A stretch of 53,164 bases of DNA from a virus. Shown piece by piece: positions 41,219 to 49,531 of this stretch (positions are counted from its first letter, which is position 1; each line of letters opens with the position of its first letter). The translations under genes and the position numbers were made by a program. The notes beneath the pieces were generated by a model, which did not search any database, was not told the origin of the DNA, and was given only the letters and a program-made list of their open reading frames with translations. The stretch spans positions 1 through 53,164 of IMG/VR virus record IMGVR_UViG_3300009593_000023, one strand, 5' to 3'.

Positions 41219-41917
41219 ATGACAAAAGAAAAAAAGATGCCGTTGTTAGATATACTGGCGGCAAGTTTCGCCGCATATAGAATTAATGGCGATTATTACA
41301 AAGACACAAGACGTTTTAGTGAAGACGTTCCAACACAATTCTCAAACAAAGATAGTTTAATATTACAGTTCGTAACAGAAGAAGATGCATTACCAAAGGA
41401 CTGGCAACCTATGAGAATTACTAATGCTGATTTAGAAAATGCAGTTGAATCAGTTAAGTGGATTAATAAAGAATTTACTTTACAAATTATGGCAGATACT
41501 TTATCTGACTATATGAAGTCATTAATACATTGTCTTAATACAAAAGAACTAGACGTTGGTTCATTTGGTATCGTGGCAGTAACACCTAAAATATATTTTG
41601 AAGGTAGAAAAAAGAAAGAAGTTAAAAACGCCATTAAAACTAACTTCTCAGAGTCAAAACACATAAGTACTATTGGAAGTGTTTTTGAAGGTGACTTTAC
41701 CTTGCATGAAATCAAGTTTGTAGATAAATTCACCTGTCATGTATTAAATGGCAGTAGTGAAGGAAACCTAATAAGTTTCTTTAAAGGTTTTGATCAAACT
41801 AAAGATTTACCAAAGGAAGGTACAACTTTCAAAATCAAGGCTAAAGTTAAAAGGCATGGGGAGAATTTTATTACCAAATTCCCTGAAACGATTTTAAATT
41901 ACGTAAAGATAGGTTGA
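41219..41917 (+). CDS. unknown early protein, possible OB-like C-terminus
   Basis: 232 residues. N-terminal helical part, C-terminal beta-rich part (FEGDFTLHEIKFVDKFTCHVL and TTFKIKAKVKRHG) that could be an OB-type nucleic-acid binding barrel. Expressed from a strong early-type promoter. Type seen in marine T4-like phages; no function known. Confidence 0.55.
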   Translation: MTKEKKMPLLDILAASFAAYRINGDYYKDTRRFSEDVPTQFSNKDSLILQFVTEEDALPKDWQPMRITNADLENAVESVKWINKEFTLQIMADTLSDYMKSLIHCLNTKELDVGSFGIVAVTPKIYFEGRKKKEVKNAIKTNFSESKHISTIGSVFEGDFTLHEIKFVDKFTCHVLNGSSEGNLISFFKGFDQTKDLPKEGTTFKIKAKVKRHGENFITKFPETILNYVKIG

Positions 41918-41942
41918 CAAAACTGAAGACTTATAGTAATAT
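41914..41942 (+). promoter_or_regulatory. sigma70-type promoter
   Basis: TTGACA (41914-41919), 17-base spacer, TAATAT (41937-41942), overlapping the preceding stop. Confidence 0.65.
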
Positions 41943-41985
41943 TAAAACTATGTCAATCTATTGTAAACTTTTTGGAGATAATAAA

Positions 41986-42195
41986 ATGGCAGATCACAAA
42001 TACGTTACAATGGAAGAAGTTCTCGAAGCGGATGATTGGGGACTTATTATTAACAAGAACGGTGAACTCAAGGGCCTTTACATTCCGCAAGGCAAACATG
42101 AGAGCATGGTTCCAATCGCAATTCAAACAATTTGTGAAAAATTCTTTGGAGTTGATTGGCGAGAGGAGGATGTTTTTGAGAACACTATACATTAG
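41986..42195 (+). CDS. small unknown protein before bS21
   Basis: 69 residues from ATG 41986, which follows GGAG; a longer frame from 41914 starts inside the promoter and is rejected. Acidic, single domain (YVTMEEVLEADDWGLIIN). Co-transcribed with bS21 copy 2. Confidence 0.6.
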   Translation: MADHKYVTMEEVLEADDWGLIINKNGELKGLYIPQGKHESMVPIAIQTICEKFFGVDWREEDVFENTIH

Positions 42196-42203
42196 GAGGA
42201 TAT

Positions 42204-42401
42204 GTGGAAGTTATCGTAAGAAATAACAACGTTGAAAAAGCTCTTCGAGTTATGAAGAGAAAACTTAAGAAAGAAGGTCTTTTAGTAGAATTAAAAGAAC
42301 GAGCATACTACACAAAGCCAAGTGAGAAAAAACGTTTGGCTAAAAAACGTGGTATTAAGAGAGCTCTTAAGGCACAACGTGATAGAGATAGAAAAAATTA
42401 A
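42204..42401 (+). CDS. rpsU: ribosomal protein bS21 homologue, copy 2
   Basis: 65 residues from a GTG 5 bases after AGGAGG. MEVIVRNNNVEKALRVMKRK and YYTKPSEKKRLAKKR match alphaproteobacterial bS21 closely, including the basic C-terminal helix. It is clearly different from copy 1 at 29542, so the phage carries two versions. Probably swaps into the 30S subunit to alter mRNA choice. Early-type promoter upstream. Confidence 0.93.
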   Translation: MEVIVRNNNVEKALRVMKRKLKKEGLLVELKERAYYTKPSEKKRLAKKRGIKRALKAQRDRDRKN

Positions 42402-42418
42402 TTAATAAAGAGGTTTCC

Positions 42419-42904
42419 TTGAAATTTTTTAAAAACAAGACCGATGATTTCTTTAGATGGGTTAAAGGTACAGAACTAGTTGAACTAGATGATATTGATG
42501 TATCCGAGGATCCAGTAAGACCTGAACTAACATTGGGTTGGCGTATTACTAATGGACGTAAAATATACGGACTAAAGTACGAAGATGATATAGAAGGAAT
42601 TATTTGTATTGCATATACAAATGAAGTTCCGCATAGTGTTAAAGAACTAGATATGATGAGCGAACTTGTTCATATGAAAAAAGAAGAACCAAAGGTCGCA
42701 ATAGCATATACAGTTTGGTCACGTAAACGTGGAGCAGGGAGAGAAATTATTCAAAAGGTTTTAGCTCATGCAAAAGAACAAGGCATTGAGAGAGTAATTA
42801 CACTTTCGCCACTAACACCTATGGCGACACATTTTCACATACGTAACGGTGCTAAACAAATAAGCATCAATGACACATCACAGAATTTTGAATATGAACT
42901 ATGA
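42419..42904 (+). CDS. GNAT-like acetyltransferase
   Basis: 161 residues from a TTG start after AGAGG. VAIAYTVWSRKRGAGREIIQ holds the acetyl-CoA motif A (R-x-x-G-x-G-like RKRGAG), followed by AKEQGIERVITLSP and HFHIRNGAKQI as in GNAT motif B. Could acetylate a ribosomal or host protein, given bS21 next to it; substrate unknown. Overlaps the next gene by 11 bases. Confidence 0.7.
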   Translation: MKFFKNKTDDFFRWVKGTELVELDDIDVSEDPVRPELTLGWRITNGRKIYGLKYEDDIEGIICIAYTNEVPHSVKELDMMSELVHMKKEEPKVAIAYTVWSRKRGAGREIIQKVLAHAKEQGIERVITLSPLTPMATHFHIRNGAKQISINDTSQNFEYEL

Positions 42905-43148
42905 GTTCGAAGATTTTAGAAAAAGGCCACCTAAACCAGTGTTAGGGAGTTGGCCTTTTTTTATTGTACCAAACTTCATGGTATTTGACTACCTAGTGAA
43001 GATAGTACTGTTTATATTCTTAATACCGTCACTCTTCGGATTAGTTCTAACAACGTTAGGTTTGTTTTTGAACTTCTTGTTGGTTGACTTTATATTATAT
43101 TTGTCGTATAAAAAACAAATAAACAGATTGTGGGGTAACAATGAATAA
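42894..43148 (+). CDS. small membrane protein, unknown
   Basis: 84 residues from ATG 42894. Two hydrophobic segments (LVKIVLFIFLIPSLFGLVL and FLLVDFILYL) after a polar, proline-containing N-terminus. In a run of overlapping small genes. Function unknown. Confidence 0.55.
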   Translation: MNYEFEDFRKRPPKPVLGSWPFFIVPNFMVFDYLVKIVLFIFLIPSLFGLVLTTLGLFLNFLLVDFILYLSYKKQINRLWGNNE

Positions 43149-43368
43149 TTACGATAATAAGTGCAAAATAACTTGTACTGATAACGACATCGTCAACGAA
43201 GCCGAAGTTGACAGATTTGAAGATAAGAAATTTGTTGAAGTGTTTATAGCACAAAACAGAATTAAACTTTTATGGAATGGTTCCGTTTACGTTGGTAACA
43301 AGTCAGGACTAGAATTTACTACAAAAGGTCCGACTATATACGAAGTAAAACAGGGACGTGGCATATGA
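43141..43368 (+). CDS. small beta-rich unknown protein
   Basis: 75 residues; alternating strands (KKFVEVFIAQNRIKLLWNGSVYVGN). Overlaps both neighbours by 8 and 4 bases, so translated as a unit. No family recognised. Confidence 0.55.
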   Translation: MNNYDNKCKITCTDNDIVNEAEVDRFEDKKFVEVFIAQNRIKLLWNGSVYVGNKSGLEFTTKGPTIYEVKQGRGI

Positions 43369-43643
43369 GTTTAGATCAAATAGCAGAATTAAAAGGCATT
43401 CCTACCAAAGCAGATCTACTTAAACTATTATCCGAATCAATACAAATCGTTACATTCCAAAAACTTAATGGTGACGAAAGGGTAATGACGTGTACAAAAG
43501 ATCTTAATATCATACCAAAAGAAAATCATCCAAAAGCAACCGAAAAAGCTCACGAAACAAATATTACAGTCTGGGACACTAATGCCAAAGGCTGGAGAAG
43601 TTTCGTTTATGATAGAGTTAGAAAGGTTGAAGTAAATGGGTAG
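43365..43643 (+). CDS. DUF2693-like small phage protein
   Basis: 92 residues. VTFQKLNGDERVMTCTKDL followed by VWDTNAKGWRSFVYD is the SH3-like pattern of a small family of phage proteins that I associate with DUF2693. Function unknown. GTG-ATGA type overlaps with its neighbours. Confidence 0.6.
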   Translation: MSLDQIAELKGIPTKADLLKLLSESIQIVTFQKLNGDERVMTCTKDLNIIPKENHPKATEKAHETNITVWDTNAKGWRSFVYDRVRKVEVNG

Positions 43644-43926
43644 AGTTTTTAGTCAAGATTTATATGAAAAGTTCGAAAATTTAGACAAGTATAATATTAT
43701 ATATGTTGTCCGTCAAATGGTTAAAGAAGGTCTTTGTAAAACACCTGTAGAAGGCTTACAACTTTTGGAACATCAAGATATTGATGTCGACGGCTTACTC
43801 AAAAGAGTTCACGATGGTACTATGCCGGAGGTAAGTACTAACGATGACGAAGCTGAAGACAAAACAAGAGGCAGTGAAGAAGCACCGGGACTTTCCGGGG
43901 AACCTGATCAAAGTAAAGATTCTTGA
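43636..43926 (+). CDS. small unknown protein with acidic tail
   Basis: 96 residues: helical front, Glu/Asp/Ser-rich tail from residue 65. The tail is encoded by bases that also encode the N-terminus of the next gene in another frame (83-base overlap), which explains its odd composition. Confidence 0.5.
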   Translation: MGRVFSQDLYEKFENLDKYNIIYVVRQMVKEGLCKTPVEGLQLLEHQDIDVDGLLKRVHDGTMPEVSTNDDEAEDKTRGSEEAPGLSGEPDQSKDS

Positions 43927-44044
43927 AGAAGAAATCGAATACGCCAAAAGTAAATTAGAGCCACACGACACAGGACATATTCATACTGCAATAAGTTGGT
44001 TAGAGCATCGTCTAAATGAACTGAAGGGAATTTATGACAGATAG
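43844..44044 (+). CDS. small helical phage protein, deep overlap
   Basis: 66 residues. ILEEEIEYAKSKLEPHDTG then HIHTAISWLEHRL is a helical hairpin of a type seen in marine T4-like phages. It starts 83 bases inside the previous gene, with GGAGG about 12 bases upstream. Confidence 0.6.
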   Translation: MTKLKTKQEAVKKHRDFPGNLIKVKILEEEIEYAKSKLEPHDTGHIHTAISWLEHRLNELKGIYDR

Positions 44045-44255
44045 TGACGAAAAGCAACGAGGCTTAGATGCAACAATGGAAAACGAAGGCAGTAGAGACC
44101 TTTCTCCAATGGTGCAAATATCCTTAAAAGAATATGACAAGTTAAAAGAACGTCAGTCTTACATTACAGATAAAAATTTAATTTCTGTAATTGATAAGAT
44201 TGAAGAACTTGTTAGAGCTTTGAGAAAACATATCGTAAGAACAGATTTTGAATAA
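44034..44255 (+). CDS. small coiled-coil protein
   Basis: 73 residues; C-terminal heptads (LISVIDKIEELVRALRKHI). Overlaps the previous gene by 11 bases and ends 10 bases before tRNA-Thr. Function unknown. Confidence 0.55.
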   Translation: MTDSDEKQRGLDATMENEGSRDLSPMVQISLKEYDKLKERQSYITDKNLISVIDKIEELVRALRKHIVRTDFE

Positions 44256-44265
44256 TCTACATAAT

Positions 44266-44341
44266 GCCGCTTTAGCTCAGTTGGTAGAGCAACTGATTTG
44301 TAATCAGTAGGTCCGCGGTTCGAATCCGTGAAGCGGCACCA
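44266..44341 (+). tRNA. tRNA-Thr(TGT)
   Basis: Acceptor GCCGCTT/AAGCGGC, anticodon loop TTGTAAT with TGT, discriminator A, encoded CCA. Confidence 0.97.
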
Positions 44342-44355
44342 CTTTTGAGATTGAT

Positions 44356-45096
44356 ATGGATAAAATAACAACAGAATTTTACGAAGCACACAAAGATAAA
44401 ACATTTACATATCCTAAACTACCTAACGACATAAATGAGAAGGTTGGTGTACAAGTAGCCAAGTTTGTTCTTCAGTTAATGTTAGATAACAAAATTGGTT
44501 GGCTTGAATTAGATTTAAAAAGTGTTAATAAACCAGACTACGAAGACCTTGCATTTGATTATAAAGCAAGACTAGAAGTAGATAAACTTGTACCTAAAGC
44601 TAAACCTTTACCACTTGGAGAAGGAATATCAGGTATAACTTTATACAATAGTAAATGGTTTGTCCATGAAGGTGCTGATGTAACTACAATAGCTGATTGG
44701 TATTTTGAAAGTTCTGCAATAGATAAACTTATGAAATTAAACCTTTGGAACATAGAACCAAACGGCTACGTAAGACCACACAATATTAATATTGATCCTT
44801 TAACTGATAACATAAACACTATGGATATGATTAGTTGGGCTTGGCCTTATATGTTATGTATGAACGAGCCAGGATTAGATTGTCATACAATAGTAGAAGA
44901 CTTTGGTAAAGTTCCTAATCAATTAGGTAAAACGTTTTTAATTAATCCAACAAAAGATAGATGTATAGTGAATAAAGGTGCTACTGCAAGTATTCGTTTG
45001 TTTTCTAATGCACACCCAGGTATTCAATTCCAAAGATTTTGTGACTTACTTACTAGAAGCTATCACAGAGCTTTGATGATACAGGATAGAAAATAA
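44356..45096 (+). CDS. unknown, possible divergent cupin/hydroxylase-like protein
   Basis: 246 residues. Central NGYVRPHNINIDPL and later CIVNKGATASIRLFSN could be remnants of a beta-helix oxygenase (a His and a C-terminal Arg), but a full iron triad is not evident. The following gene is a clear 2OG oxygenase and overlaps by one base. No firm family. Confidence 0.5.
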   Translation: MDKITTEFYEAHKDKTFTYPKLPNDINEKVGVQVAKFVLQLMLDNKIGWLELDLKSVNKPDYEDLAFDYKARLEVDKLVPKAKPLPLGEGISGITLYNSKWFVHEGADVTTIADWYFESSAIDKLMKLNLWNIEPNGYVRPHNINIDPLTDNINTMDMISWAWPYMLCMNEPGLDCHTIVEDFGKVPNQLGKTFLINPTKDRCIVNKGATASIRLFSNAHPGIQFQRFCDLLTRSYHRALMIQDRK

Positions 45097-45695
45097 TGTA
45101 TATATTAACACCACCACAACTTAGAGATAATCCACCACCAGAATATTGTGTAGAAAATTGGGGACTAACTGATAAGATAGTAAACGACTTACACGAGTGG
45201 GTTCGAACAAACAATCCTGTCCAAAATGCAGGATACGTTAAAGAAGGTGAAGCTGAACACGATTACGATCTACGTTCAACAGATATAAGTTGGATTGATA
45301 CAAACACTAATCCAGAGTTATATAACTTATTGGGCGGAGTTATACATCATGCAAACGATTTCCATTTTAAATATTCAATTACGTATTTAGAAACACTACA
45401 ATATAGTGTTTACAATGCAGACAAGAAAGGTCATTACTCAATGCACTCTGACGCAGGGTTTAAAGGAATTAATAATGACAGTAGAAAGATTTCATTTAGT
45501 TGTTTACTAAATGACCCAAGCGAGTTTGAAGGAGGCGATTTAACATTAATGCCAGACTCAATTGGTTATCCAATCCAATTAAAGAAGTATGAGATATGTT
45601 TCTTTCCTAGTTGGATGCCTCACAAGGTTGTACCTGTTACAAAAGGTACTCGTATAAGTTTAGTTGGGTGGGTGCATGGCCCCGATTTTGTATAA
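45096..45695 (+). CDS. 2OG-Fe(II) oxygenase (PKHD/P4H-like)
   Basis: 199 residues. GHYSMHSDAG (H-x-D), FSCLLNDPSEFEGGDLTL, FFPSWMPHKVVPV (distal His) and GTRISLVGWVHGP (Arg) are the complete PKHD-type hydroxylase signature. Translationally coupled to the preceding unknown protein (TAATG). Target unknown. Confidence 0.8.
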   Translation: MYILTPPQLRDNPPPEYCVENWGLTDKIVNDLHEWVRTNNPVQNAGYVKEGEAEHDYDLRSTDISWIDTNTNPELYNLLGGVIHHANDFHFKYSITYLETLQYSVYNADKKGHYSMHSDAGFKGINNDSRKISFSCLLNDPSEFEGGDLTLMPDSIGYPIQLKKYEICFFPSWMPHKVVPVTKGTRISLVGWVHGPDFV

Positions 45696-45710
45696 TTGGC
45701 AAACAAACAC

Positions 45711-45739
45711 TTGACTTTATTACATTTTTTTGTTATACT
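45711..45739 (+). promoter_or_regulatory. sigma70-type promoter
   Basis: TTGACT (45711-45716), 17-base spacer, TATACT (45734-45739), driving the wHTH gene. Confidence 0.75.
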
Positions 45740-45773
45740 TATACTGTATTTGAAACTTAATTAAGGAGATGTT

Positions 45774-46016
45774 ATGAAAAATACAATTCAAGATAGTGTA
45801 TTAGCCGCACTTAAAAACGGCACACAACTAACTTCTGCACAGATTTCTAGCAAGTTCAAAGCTGGTAATCCGCAGGCAGTTATCCAAAGTTTAAGATTTG
45901 CTGGATACCCAGTATACTTAAACAAAACTAAAACTGGTGCTAGAAAGTACAGATTAGGTACTCCATCTAGAGCAGTTGTAGCCGCTGGTTACAAAGCATT
46001 AGCTACAAGAAGCTAA
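45774..46016 (+). CDS. small winged-helix-type DNA-binding protein
   Basis: 80 residues after AAGGAG. DSVLAALKNGTQLTSAQISS and NPQAVIQSLRFAGYPVYLN form a helix-turn-helix with a following wing (ARKYRLG), like small regulators in marine phages. Monocistronic: own sigma70-type promoter and own terminator, so probably an early and strongly expressed regulator. Confidence 0.7.
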   Translation: MKNTIQDSVLAALKNGTQLTSAQISSKFKAGNPQAVIQSLRFAGYPVYLNKTKTGARKYRLGTPSRAVVAAGYKALATRS

Positions 46017-46036
46017 TAAGTTTTCTAGTTTATTTA

Positions 46037-46067
46037 AAAAGGGTGGCGTTTTCGTCGCCCTTTTTTT
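46037..46067 (+). terminator. Rho-independent terminator
   Basis: GGGTGGCG pairs with CGTCGCCC (8 bp with two G-U) around a short loop, flanked by A5 and T7. Confidence 0.9.
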
Positions 46068-46086
46068 ATGACTAAATATAAGCATA

Positions 46087-46260
46087 ATGCGAATCTTCCT
46101 TCCGTTTGCTTTCCTCATTTTCTTATTAGTGGGCAGTTGCACAAGAACAATCTCGGATTGTGATATCAAACCAGACGTCGAAGTCAAAATTACCAAACCT
46201 ACAGTTGATGAACTTCGAAACCAGATAGAGCCAAAAGTTAATATCGGCTGTAAATTCTAA
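46087..46260 (+). CDS. small lipoprotein, possible outer spanin
   Basis: 57 residues. MRIFLPFAFLIFLLVGSC is a signal peptide ending in a lipobox (VGSC, Cys18), followed by a 40-residue polar tail with two Cys. Size and layout fit a phage o-spanin, but no inner spanin or holin/endolysin gene is adjacent. Upstream CTAAATATA resembles a late element. Confidence 0.55.
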   Translation: MRIFLPFAFLIFLLVGSCTRTISDCDIKPDVEVKITKPTVDELRNQIEPKVNIGCKF

Positions 46261-46289
46261 TTGACTTTAACCTAAAAATAAACTATAAT
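46261..46289 (+). promoter_or_regulatory. sigma70-type promoter for tRNA-Arg
   Basis: TTGACT (46261-46266) directly after the stop of the lipoprotein, 17-base spacer, TATAAT (46284-46289). Confidence 0.8.
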
Positions 46290-46299
46290 AGTAAGCTAC

Positions 46300-46376
46300 G
46301 GACCCGTAGTTCAGTTGGATAGAACGCCAGTTTGCGGAACTGGAGGTCAGGAGTTCGAATCTCTTCGGGTCCGCCA
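46300..46376 (+). tRNA. tRNA-Arg(GCG)
   Basis: Acceptor GGACCCG/CGGGTCC, anticodon stem CCAGT/ACTGG around TTGCGGA, giving GCG; discriminator G, encoded CCA. Bacteria usually read CGN with ACG (inosine), so a GCG anticodon is unusual. Confidence 0.93.
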
Positions 46377-46388
46377 TAATAGGAGAAT

Positions 46389-46727
46389 ATGATGATACCA
46401 TTATGTATAAACAAAGGTTGTAATAGAAAAGTAGCCAAGAGTGGTAAGTTCAAGTTGCGACCTGTGTGTTGGAAATGTCATGAAGCTAGTTATGGCAAAA
46501 GGCCTTTAGAAGAAGGAGTATCTTTTACCAAAAAAACTTACTGTGAAAACATTGATGGTAAGTTAGGTTATAAATGTACTGCTCATATTCCTTATCCAGG
46601 TGCATTAGAATTGGATCATATAGATGGTGATCAATCAAACAATATACCAAAAAATATCCAAACATTATGTAAAGTATGCCATTCTTATAAGAGTCATAAA
46701 AATGGAGATTATCGTAAAAGAGGTTGA
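46389..46727 (+). CDS. HNH endonuclease-like zinc protein
   Basis: 112 residues after AGGAG. Two N-terminal Cys pairs (CINKGCNRK, VCWKCHE) and an HNH core (LELDHIDGDQSNNIP, QTLCKVCHSYKSHK). Could be a free-standing homing endonuclease or a DNA-processing nuclease. Lies directly after tRNA-Arg; no intron is visible nearby. Confidence 0.8.
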   Translation: MMIPLCINKGCNRKVAKSGKFKLRPVCWKCHEASYGKRPLEEGVSFTKKTYCENIDGKLGYKCTAHIPYPGALELDHIDGDQSNNIPKNIQTLCKVCHSYKSHKNGDYRKRG

Positions 46728-46752
46728 CAAACATCTAAATTGATTATATAAT
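46724..46752 (+). promoter_or_regulatory. sigma70-type promoter
   Basis: TTGACA (46724-46729) overlapping the HNH stop, 17-base spacer, TATAAT (46747-46752). Confidence 0.8.
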
Positions 46753-46781
46753 GTATATAATAATTAAATAGAGAGGCACAT

Positions 46782-48110
46782 ATGAGAACCCAACCACAGG
46801 CAATAATAGAAAGATTAGAAGCAGACAATTCTCGTCTAGCTAAAGAATCAATTTTACAAGCGGCAATGACAGAAGGACTTGATGAGTTCTTTGAAGGTGT
46901 TAAGATGGCACTTGACCCATTATACACATTTGGCGTTAAGCAAGTTCCAACTAAAGATACAGTTATATCTGGACAAGGTTGTGAATGGAAAATATTTGTA
47001 GAACTTGCAGAAAAACTACACAAAAGAGAATTAACTGGTCATGCGGCCAGAGATGCTATTAACCTTGTAATGAGTTCAGCGACAGCAGAACAATGGAATG
47101 GTTTTTACAGAAGAATTTTAATTAAAGATTTACGTTGTGGCGTAAGTGAAAAGACAGTAAACAATGTAGCAAAGAAAAACGGCTTTGACAAATACAAAGT
47201 TCCTGTGTTTACTTGTCAACTAGCACACGATTCAGCTAACCACGAAAAGAAGATGGTTGGTCCTAAACAAATAGAAATTAAACTTGATGGTGTTAGAGTA
47301 CTAACAGTTATCAAAGATGGTAAAATAGAAATGTTTAGCAGAAATGGTAAGCAGTTTCATAACTTTGGTCATATCATAGAAGAACTAGAAGCAGTATTAA
47401 AAGAAAAGCCTGCTCCATATGATTTAGTATTAGATGGAGAGGTAATGAGTGCTAACTTCCAAGACTTAATGAAACAGGTACATAGAAAAAGTGGTGGTGT
47501 TGCCAAAGACGCAGTACTACACTTATTTGATATGATTCCTTTAGATAAGTTTTTAGAAGGAAAGTACGATATGGAACAATCCAAAAGAAGTGAATATGTA
47601 TGGCATTGGGTAGAAGCCAATAGAGCTAATTTAAAGCACGTACAAGCACTTGACTGGGAAGATGTAGACCTAAGTAGCCCTGAAGGCGAAAAACGTTTTG
47701 TAGAGCTTAATAAAGCGGCTATAGACGGTGGATATGAAGGGGTTATGATTAAAGATCAACAAGCAATATACGAATGTAAAAGATCTCATGCATGGTTAAA
47801 AGCCAAACCATTCATTGAAGTTACATTAAAAGTAGTATCAGTTGAAGAAGGAACTGGACGAAATGAAGGTAGACTTGGCGCAATTATAGTAGAAGGAGAA
47901 GACGATGGATACACTTATCACCTTAACTGTGGAAGTGGTTTCACTGACAATCAACGTATTGACTTCTGGAATGACCGTGATAACCTCATTGATTCTTTAG
48001 TAGAAATAAGAGCTGATGCTAGAACAAAATCACAGGATAGTGACACTTATAGTCTAAGATTTCCTAGATTCAAAACATTTAGAAACTTCAGTAACGGCGA
48101 AAAAGTTTAA
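46782..48110 (+). CDS. ATP-dependent DNA ligase
   Basis: 442 residues. Motif I is EIKLDGVRV (Lys167, adenylated), motif III region YDLVLDGEVMSANF, motif IV GGYEGVMIKD and motif V AWLKAKPF; a C-terminal OB domain follows. N-terminal 160 residues form a helical DNA-binding domain, as in T4 gp30. It seals nicks in phage replication and repair. Own strong promoter. Confidence 0.93.
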   Translation: MRTQPQAIIERLEADNSRLAKESILQAAMTEGLDEFFEGVKMALDPLYTFGVKQVPTKDTVISGQGCEWKIFVELAEKLHKRELTGHAARDAINLVMSSATAEQWNGFYRRILIKDLRCGVSEKTVNNVAKKNGFDKYKVPVFTCQLAHDSANHEKKMVGPKQIEIKLDGVRVLTVIKDGKIEMFSRNGKQFHNFGHIIEELEAVLKEKPAPYDLVLDGEVMSANFQDLMKQVHRKSGGVAKDAVLHLFDMIPLDKFLEGKYDMEQSKRSEYVWHWVEANRANLKHVQALDWEDVDLSSPEGEKRFVELNKAAIDGGYEGVMIKDQQAIYECKRSHAWLKAKPFIEVTLKVVSVEEGTGRNEGRLGAIIVEGEDDGYTYHLNCGSGFTDNQRIDFWNDRDNLIDSLVEIRADARTKSQDSDTYSLRFPRFKTFRNFSNGEKV

Positions 48111-48129
48111 AATTAAAAGCCATTTTTAG

Positions 48130-48157
48130 TTGACTTTTTATTTTTTTGCTATATAGT
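48130..48157 (+). promoter_or_regulatory. sigma70-type promoter
   Basis: TTGACT (48130-48135), 16-base spacer, TATAGT (48152-48157). Confidence 0.6.
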
Positions 48158-48194
48158 AACTGTATTACATTATTTTTGTAGGAGATTTTAAATA

Positions 48195-49487
48195 ATGGGC
48201 AAGTCACTACTAACAGGTAGACGTAAGAAGAAACCTGTAAGAAGACAGAGTACAAAGTTATTAGAACCAGACATTTCTAAGGCAAGTGAATTAGATGGTC
48301 CAACCTTTGGGAGATTAAAAGATTCCTGCTATAACTTTTATAGAATGGAGTTTAAAGGTTCTGATTACAAGAATTGGATTGTAGCTTATTGCAAGAGCTC
48401 ACCCGAATGGAAAGATAAAGTTAAATCTATTTCAAAGAATCCAGAGTTTCGGTATAGTGCAACACTTGGTACAAGTTGTAAACTATTGCATAAAGGCTTT
48501 CCAGACTTGCATGAACCCTACGCAAAGCATTGGGACGAACTTCCCGGTACCATGGGAAAACTAAAACCAATGAGTGAGTGGGTAAATAAAGAATTAACCC
48601 AGCTTGTGGAGACAGGCAACAAAGTGATTGAAGAAAAGAAAAAAGAAGAAGAGATTCAAAAGAAAGTAGAAAAGGCAAAGCCTAATATTCAAGAAAGGAT
48701 TGCTCAACAATCTGTATTAATGGCAGGAGCAGTTGATGACTGGTTAGATACTTGGGGTAGTAATCCATCAAAGTTTGATCCTAAAGGATTTAGAATTTCA
48801 AAACATTTAAACGATGTAAAGTGTACACAGGCACACGCCAGAAAAATTAAAGAGTTCTATATTCCAGAAATAGAAGAATTTACTGAAGTACTACAACCAC
48901 CTAGCAAATCAGCTCGTGAGGCAATGAATGAACGTGATCGAGATTATGCAGAACAGTTAATAGAAGCATATAGTGACTTTGATAAGAAAGATGTTAAGAA
49001 GTATTTAGAAGCACTTACTTTGTTTATGGGTGCATTAGATATTATAATTGACACAGCCAGAGCAAATAGAAAGCCACGTAAAAGAATTCGTAGCAAAGAA
49101 AAGATGGTTGCTAAACTAAGGTTTAGAATTAATGATGAGAAGTTCCAATTAGCAAGTATTAATCCACAGGATATTATTGGTGCTGAAGAACTTTGGGTGT
49201 TTAATGTTAAAACTCGTAAAATAGGCAGATATGTTGCTAGTAGTAAAGACCCATTACATCAACGTAGAGAAGGTACAGGACTTGGAGTAAAAGGTACTAC
49301 AATTACAGGATTTAGTGAAGACGAATCTGTATCTAAAACACTACGTAAACCAGAAGAGAAACTAAAAGAGTTTAAAGATGCTGGTAAGATTAAAATTAAG
49401 AAGTTCTTAGACGAAATCAATGCAGTAGACATCAAACTTAATGGTCGTATTAACCCAGAGACCATCCTCCTTAGAACTGTAGACTAA
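48195..49487 (+). CDS. conserved unknown phage protein
   Basis: 430 residues, basic N-terminus (LTGRRKKKPVRRQSTKLL), central charged helix (EEKKKEEEIQKKVEKAK), then a helical and a beta-rich C-terminal half (KLRFRINDEKFQLASINP). Seen in type among marine T4-like phages; no motif. Transcribed from its own early-type promoter after the ligase. Confidence 0.6.
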   Translation: MGKSLLTGRRKKKPVRRQSTKLLEPDISKASELDGPTFGRLKDSCYNFYRMEFKGSDYKNWIVAYCKSSPEWKDKVKSISKNPEFRYSATLGTSCKLLHKGFPDLHEPYAKHWDELPGTMGKLKPMSEWVNKELTQLVETGNKVIEEKKKEEEIQKKVEKAKPNIQERIAQQSVLMAGAVDDWLDTWGSNPSKFDPKGFRISKHLNDVKCTQAHARKIKEFYIPEIEEFTEVLQPPSKSAREAMNERDRDYAEQLIEAYSDFDKKDVKKYLEALTLFMGALDIIIDTARANRKPRKRIRSKEKMVAKLRFRINDEKFQLASINPQDIIGAEELWVFNVKTRKIGRYVASSKDPLHQRREGTGLGVKGTTITGFSEDESVSKTLRKPEEKLKEFKDAGKIKIKKFLDEINAVDIKLNGRINPETILLRTVD

Positions 49488-49520
49488 AAAGCCCTATAAT
49501 CAATAGAGTTGCTCAGGTGA

Positions 49521-49526
49521 TAAATA
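49521..49526 (+). promoter_or_regulatory. late promoter element TAAATA at a leaderless start
   Basis: GATAAATA ends 5 bases before ATG 49532, so predicted +1 is the A of ATG. The eight bases up to ATG are the same as at the PAAR gene (TACTTACATG). Confidence 0.6.
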
Positions 49527-49531
49527 CTTAC

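Noticed and set aside
46389-46727. Group I intron or homing insertion at tRNA-Arg
   Set aside because: tRNA-Arg is intact and no intron core or split gene is visible beside the HNH gene.
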